Shown in pieces: positions 7,454 through 9,886 of a stretch of DNA of 9,886 nt. The position numbers and the translations under genes are program-made. This DNA is from Bacteroidia bacterium. GTDB taxonomy: Bacteria > Bacteroidota > Bacteroidia > Bacteroidales > Prolixibacteraceae. A model generated the notes under the pieces. The model saw only the letters and a list, made by a program, of their open reading frames with translations, was not told where the DNA came from and made no database searches. The stretch spans positions 1 through 9,886 of the forward strand of contig JANYJT010000051.1 in the NCBI GenBank assembly GCA_025358395.1, read 5' to 3'. Each line of letters opens with the position of its first letter. Position 1 is the first letter of the stretch.

Positions 7454-7541
7454 CGGAGAGAGAGGGATTCGAACCCTCGGTACCCTTTAGAGGTACACAC
7501 GCTTTCCAGGCGTGCCAATTAAACCACTCTTGCATCTCTCC
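7454..7541 (-). tRNA. tRNA-Ser, anticodon GGA
   Basis: The minus strand folds into a class II tRNA of 88 nt. The acceptor pairs GGAGAGA (5' end at 7541) with TCTCTCC, followed by discriminator G at 7454. The anticodon arm is CACGC-CTGGAAA-GCGTG, so the anticodon is GGA (serine UCC/UCU). A long variable arm (GTACC/GGTAC stem, 6-nt loop) is typical of serine tRNAs. The T arm is GAGGG-TTCGAAT-CCCTC. The 3' CCA is not encoded: the genome continues CGA, so CCA must be added after transcription. The long stem at 7410-7453 begins immediately downstream. Confidence 0.97.
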
Positions 7542-7566
7542 TTTAAGGCTATTTTTAAAGGAATGA

Positions 7567-7574
7567 CAAAAGTA
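7567..7574 (-). promoter_or_regulatory. Candidate -7 box of the tRNA-Ser gene
   Basis: TACTTTTG on the minus strand is an exact match to the Bacteroidota -7 consensus TAnnTTTG and lies 25 nt before the mature tRNA 5' end. A TTTTTTG run (7590-7596, minus strand) lies 15 bp upstream, shorter than the usual spacing of about 19-21 bp, so the -33 partner is uncertain. Confidence 0.4.
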
Positions 7575-7579
7575 GAAGA

Positions 7580-7596
7580 TTTTTTGATTCAAAAAA
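7580..7596. repeat. Small AT-rich inverted repeat
   Basis: TTTTTTG (7580-7586) and CAAAAAA (7590-7596) form a perfect 7-bp inverted repeat with a 3-nt spacer. It lies about 70 nt past the aldolase stop on the minus strand and just upstream of the tRNA -7 box. It could act as a weak terminator for the aldolase gene or simply be part of the tRNA promoter; the sequence alone does not decide. Confidence 0.3.
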
Positions 7597-7665
7597 ACTT
7601 GAGGAGTACAATATCAATTAAACTTTTCAAATGACAGATAGAAAGGTTCAATAAAGCGTGGCAAG

Positions 7666-8571
7666 TTAATATTTCAAGTTTAACTCTTGAAGATAAGTAG
7701 CGATCATTTCACGCTCAACTCCATCCAACTTTCTAAGAGGCAAAGCCATCTCATCACTACAGATTCCAAGGATAGATAATGCTGTTTTAAATGACAATGT
7801 AATTCTTGCTGCACTTGGAGAGACAACGTACATGGTATTGCACAACCAAATAATCTGATTTCTAAGCACTGTAATTTTATCAAAGTCCTTTTTCAGGGCA
7901 GCATTGTAAAGTTCAACAAAGAGCCTTGGAAATACATTAGCACCTCCTGCAACTGCTCCATGAGCTCCACCCATAACAGCATCAGGAAGGTAGAGTTCAG
8001 TGCCGGCAAAAACGGCAAATTTTGGATCATCCTTGAAGGCATCAATTAACATGTACAAATTGGCCATATCACCTGAACTGTCTTTTATTCCAATACATCC
8101 CAACTCTTTAGCCCTCAAAATTGTAGTTATTGAAAGGTTAATTTTTGTGTGCACTGGCATATTATACAATACAAAAGGAAGCGGAGTTGCTTCAGCCAGT
8201 TTTTCAACATAATTGATCATCTCAGCCTCCGTGGCAGGAAAATAGAATGGAGGAGCGACTACCACGCTATCCACACCAACTGTTTTAGCGTATTCGGCGA
8301 TTTCAAGTGCCCCGGAAAAAGAGGAATCTGTGATACCAACCAGCACAGGAACCCTTCCATTGATTATTTCGCATGACAACTTAAGAAATTCCCTTTTGAT
8401 CCTTTGACTAAGGCTGGGACCTTCACCATTAGTTCCTAATAGAAAGAGTCCGTGTACACCACCTCCAATGATATGCTCGATGAGTTTCTCGACACCAGAT
8501 CTGTCAAGTTCATCATAGCTCTTCAAGGGAGTAATCATGGGAGGGATAATCCCTCTTAAGGGTAATAGCAT
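7666..8571 (-). CDS. DapA/NanA-family class I (Schiff-base) aldolase or lyase, substrate unknown
   Basis: Cytoplasmic TIM-barrel enzyme of the dihydrodipicolinate synthase/N-acetylneuraminate lyase superfamily, expected to form a Schiff base with pyruvate or a 2-keto acid. The 301-residue length is normal. Visible residues: GTNGEG (46-51), the substrate-carboxylate loop, usually GTTGE, with N in place of the second T; PPFYF (107-111) with the proton-relay tyrosine at Y110; YNMP (136-139) with catalytic Y136; and IKDSSGD (162-168) with Schiff-base lysine K163. The arginine that binds aspartate semialdehyde in true DapA (YNVPSR) is replaced by H141 (YNMPVH). This argues against lysine biosynthesis and for a sugar-acid, sialic-acid-like or other keto-acid lyase. 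It is divergent from an AraC-family regulator, which fits an inducible catabolic gene. The start ATG lacks a Shine-Dalgarno sequence and has a good promoter 20 nt upstream. Family is certain, substrate is not. Confidence 0.92.
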   Translation of the reverse strand: MLLPLRGIIPPMITPLKSYDELDRSGVEKLIEHIIGGGVHGLFLLGTNGEGPSLSQRIKREFLKLSCEIINGRVPVLVGITDSSFSGALEIAEYAKTVGVDSVVVAPPFYFPATEAEMINYVEKLAEATPLPFVLYNMPVHTKINLSITTILRAKELGCIGIKDSSGDMANLYMLIDAFKDDPKFAVFAGTELYLPDAVMGGAHGAVAGGANVFPRLFVELYNAALKKDFDKITVLRNQIIWLCNTMYVVSPSAARITLSFKTALSILGICSDEMALPLRKLDGVEREMIATYLQELNLKY

Positions 8572-8591
8572 AGAATAATAATTAGTTATTA

Positions 8592-8623
8592 CAAATGTAG
8601 AGTTTGTTTTATTTAATTTTAAA
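8592..8623 (-). promoter_or_regulatory. Bacteroidota-type promoter of the DapA-family aldolase gene
   Basis: Read on the minus strand, TTTA (8620-8623), a 20-bp gap and TACATTTG (8592-8599) match the -33 and -7 elements; the -7 box is an exact TAnnTTTG. The 3' edge of the -7 box is 20 nt before the ATG, leaving a very short leader. Gap length and -33 sequence are the same as in the candidate flx-hdr promoter. Confidence 0.55.
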
Positions 8624-8678
8624 TATTATTTTATCCAATTCATAATGTTTTTTAACCGAGGAATAAAATATTGTTAAC

Positions 8679-8686
8679 TATATTTG
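8679..8686 (+). promoter_or_regulatory. Candidate -7 box of the AraC-family regulator gene
   Basis: TATATTTG is an exact match to TAnnTTTG, 25 nt before the regulator ATG. A -33 partner is not clear: the nearest TTTA (8651-8654) would give a 24-bp gap, longer than usual. A weak -33 is common at regulated or autoregulated promoters. Confidence 0.4.
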
Positions 8687-8711
8687 TAACGTTGGTTAAT
8701 TTATCTACATC

Positions 8712-9563
8712 ATGGAATTTGTTTTTGCAAAAATAAATGTCCCTCACGAACATTCGTTTATCACGCGGAAACTTGTTTTGTCCGAAAATAATCCAAAGAT
8801 ACATTCGCACAAAAATTATGAGTTAAACCTGATTATTTCCGGATCCGGCCGCCGCATTGTTGGAAATAATATTTCTGGTTTCGAGGCAGGTGATCTGGTA
8901 TTACTGGGACCGGATTTACCACATTGTTGGGAAGTTTTGGATCGTCAGAGTGATTCCCCTCCAACTTGTATTGTTATTCATTTTTACGAAAACATTGTTG
9001 GCTCTGATTTCTTCAATTTGCCTGAACTTGAAAGTGTAAAAGAATTATTGAACCGTGGCAACAGCGGGCTTTTTTTTAAAGGAGAAAAGGTCGCTCTTGT
9101 CAGGGAGCGTATGGAGAGACTGGTCAATCTCAAAGGTCTTGAAAGCTACATTGAATTGTTGCATATCTTTAAAAAATTGATTCAGATTAATGATAAAGAA
9201 AGTTTATCTCTCACACCCGAGTATCCTACCAGCTATTTCAAAGATCTTGATCAGATCAAGGATGTATACGAATATGTTTTTCATAACATTCAGGATGGAA
9301 TTAGTTTAAAAGCTGCTTCAGACCTGCTTAATATGGCTCCTGGTTCTTTCTGCCGGTATTTTAAAAAACGGACTAGCAAGACTTTTATTCAGTATGTTAA
9401 AGAGATAAGAATTAGTATTGCAGCAAAGAAATTGGCAGAATCTGACAAACCCATTGCTCAGATTTGTTATGAAAGTGGCTACAACAATCTTGCAAATTTC
9501 AACCTGTACTTCAAGAATATCATGGGAATGACCCCTTCCGAGTATCGGAAAAACTTTCGGTGA
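8712..9563 (+). CDS. AraC-family transcriptional regulator with N-terminal cupin-like sensor domain
   Basis: DNA-binding regulator, probably controlling the divergent aldolase gene and perhaps itself. The 283-residue protein has an N-terminal cupin-like beta-barrel (about 20-95) with H31 and H33 (IHSHKNYELN), a GSG turn at 44-46 and EAGDLVLLGPDLPH (58-71), the usual small-ligand pocket of sugar-responsive AraC proteins. A linker of about 80 residues follows, then two helix-turn-helix motifs: ISLKAASDLLNMAPGSFCRYF (197-217) and IAQICYESGYNNLANFNLYF (248-267), closing with the AraC signature end GMTPSEYRK (272-280). The ATG has no Shine-Dalgarno sequence; the next Met is too far in to be the start. 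It is transcribed divergently from the aldolase across 140 bp. The inducer is unknown; a sugar or sugar acid is plausible from the partner gene. Downstream lie repeat arrays and an opposing rRNA operon end. Confidence 0.94.
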   Translation: MEFVFAKINVPHEHSFITRKLVLSENNPKIHSHKNYELNLIISGSGRRIVGNNISGFEAGDLVLLGPDLPHCWEVLDRQSDSPPTCIVIHFYENIVGSDFFNLPELESVKELLNRGNSGLFFKGEKVALVRERMERLVNLKGLESYIELLHIFKKLIQINDKESLSLTPEYPTSYFKDLDQIKDVYEYVFHNIQDGISLKAASDLLNMAPGSFCRYFKKRTSKTFIQYVKEIRISIAAKKLAESDKPIAQICYESGYNNLANFNLYFKNIMGMTPSEYRKNFR

Positions 9564-9573
9564 TAAGGATAAA

Positions 9574-9622
9574 GGTTAATGGTTAGTGGTTAGTGGTTAA
9601 TGGTTAGTGGTTAATGGTTAGT
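9574..9622. repeat. Tandem heptamer array, 7 x GGTTA(A/G)T
   Basis: Seven contiguous 7-bp units with no insertions; only the sixth base varies, in the order A,G,G,A,G,A,G. It starts 10 nt after the AraC-family gene stop. Confidence 0.93.
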
Positions 9623-9653
9623 GTTCGCCGCGATCGAGATGACACCCTCTCTC

Positions 9654-9688
9654 ATGTCTTATGTCTTATGTCTTATTTCTTATGTCTG
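9654..9688. repeat. Tandem heptamer array, 5 x ATGTCTT
   Basis: Five contiguous 7-bp units. Units 1-3 are exact, unit 4 has G3 to T (ATTTCTT), and unit 5 ends in G instead of T. The sequence is unrelated to the preceding array but has the same period. Confidence 0.88.
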
Positions 9689-9720
9689 TGCATCAGCAGC
9701 TTAAATCTTTGAAGTTCTCT

Positions 9721-9769
9721 CCTTTCGCCTTTATCCTTTTGCCTTTCTCCTTTCGCCTTTTGCCTTATC
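9721..9769. repeat. Tandem heptamer array, 7 x CCTTTNN (degenerate)
   Basis: Seven contiguous 7-bp units beginning CCTTT (the last is CCTTATC), with the final two bases CG, AT, TG, CT, CG, TG in units 1-6. This is the third array in a row with a 7-bp period, on pyrimidine-rich DNA. Confidence 0.85.
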
Positions 9770-9780
9770 CCCGGAGGGGT

Positions 9781-9820
9781 AAAAAGAAGATCCCCGGCTC
9801 AAATACATGAACCGGGGATC
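9781..9820 (-). terminator. Intrinsic terminator of the rRNA operon
   Basis: GATCCCCGG (9789-9797) and CCGGGGATC (9812-9820) form a 9-bp GC-rich stem that can extend by three more pairs past one mismatch. On the minus strand it is followed by TTCTTTTT, the expected U-tract. It lies just after the 5S rRNA 3' end, so it ends the rRNA transcript. Confidence 0.88.
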
Positions 9821-9828
9821 AGTTTAAC

Positions 9829-9886
9829 AGGGCGGCGACCTACTCTCCCACTGTGACGCAGTACCATTGGCGCTGACGGGCTTAAC
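9829..9886 (-). rRNA. rrf: 5S ribosomal RNA, 3' half (partial, runs off the window)
   Basis: The minus strand reads GTTAAGCCCGTCAGCGCC, then ATGGTACTGCG, GTGGGAGAGTAGGTCGCCGCC: the conserved 3' half of bacterial 5S rRNA in a form typical of Bacteroidota. The 3' end is placed near 9829 by comparison with the usual GTCGCCGCC ending and may be off by a few bases; the 5' half lies beyond 9886. As 5S is normally last in rRNA operons, 23S and 16S genes are expected further to the right. Confidence 0.93.

Larger units (their letters stand above)
9564..9788. other. Gene-free spacer filled with heptamer repeat arrays
   Basis: Between the regulator stop and the rRNA terminator there is no credible coding sequence. 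About 60 percent of the spacer consists of three tandem arrays, each with a 7-bp unit (listed separately). The unique pieces are 9623-9653 and 9689-9720. A short CCCC/GGGG inverted repeat lies at 9769-9779. Confidence 0.7.

Noticed and set aside
7454..7541. tRNA-Ser as an integration (att) site of a mobile element
   Set aside because: No integrase, transposase or duplicated tRNA 3' fragment was seen in the window.
7347..7592. 81-codon open frame on the minus strand around the tRNA gene
   Set aside because: It spans the tRNA-Ser gene and the hairpin and overlaps the end of the DedA gene; its translation is just the tRNA read as protein.
8541..8555. GAGGGA-TAA-TCCCTC inverted repeat in the first codons of the aldolase gene
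   Set aside because: Only 6 bp per arm and it encodes the conserved RGIIPP region, so coding constraint explains it; a regulatory hairpin cannot be supported.
9574..9769. Possible CRISPR array
   Set aside because: The units are 7 bp and directly contiguous with no spacers; there are no 25-40 bp repeats and no cas genes.

Overview
The window looks like a chromosomal segment of an anaerobic member of the Bacteroidota. Three things suggest this. The visible part of a 5S rRNA gene has a Bacteroidota-like sequence. Several gene starts are preceded by TAnnTTTG -7 boxes (with a TTTG-like -33 element) rather than sigma70-type boxes. The start codons lack Shine-Dalgarno sequences. No strictly species-level marker is present.

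Region 1 (2-6521, minus strand) is one tight seven-gene operon, in transcription order hdrC-hdrB-hdrA-flxD-flxC-flxB-flxA. Gaps are 10 nt or less and there are three coding overlaps. It encodes a complete FlxABCD-HdrABC complex, the NADH dehydrogenase/heterodisulfide reductase-type assembly known from anaerobes such as Desulfovibrio. Expected flow: FlxA takes hydride from NADH; FlxB, FlxC and FlxD relay electrons; the flavin of HdrA bifurcates them; HdrC and HdrB reduce a disulfide, while the other branch reduces ferredoxin. All recognisable cofactor cysteines are present. No DsrC-like disulfide partner or ferredoxin gene lies in the window.

Region 2 (6522-7665) has a 223-bp divergent intergenic region, a plus-strand DedA-family membrane protein gene (6745-7374), a perfect 19-bp hairpin (7410-7453) that abuts the 3' end of a minus-strand tRNA-Ser(GGA) gene (7454-7541), and a short AT-rich spacer.

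Region 3 (7666-9563) holds a divergent pair: a minus-strand DapA/NanA-family class I aldolase gene and a plus-strand AraC-family regulator gene with a cupin-like sensor domain. Both have good Bacteroidota -7 boxes in the 140-bp space between them. The pair looks like a small catabolic unit with a local regulator, not lysine biosynthesis.

Region 4 (9564-9886) has no gene until the 3' end of the 5S rRNA. It contains three different degenerate tandem arrays, all with a 7-bp unit (GGTTART, ATGTCTT, CCTTTNN), followed by an intrinsic terminator for the rRNA operon and the partial 5S gene on the minus strand.
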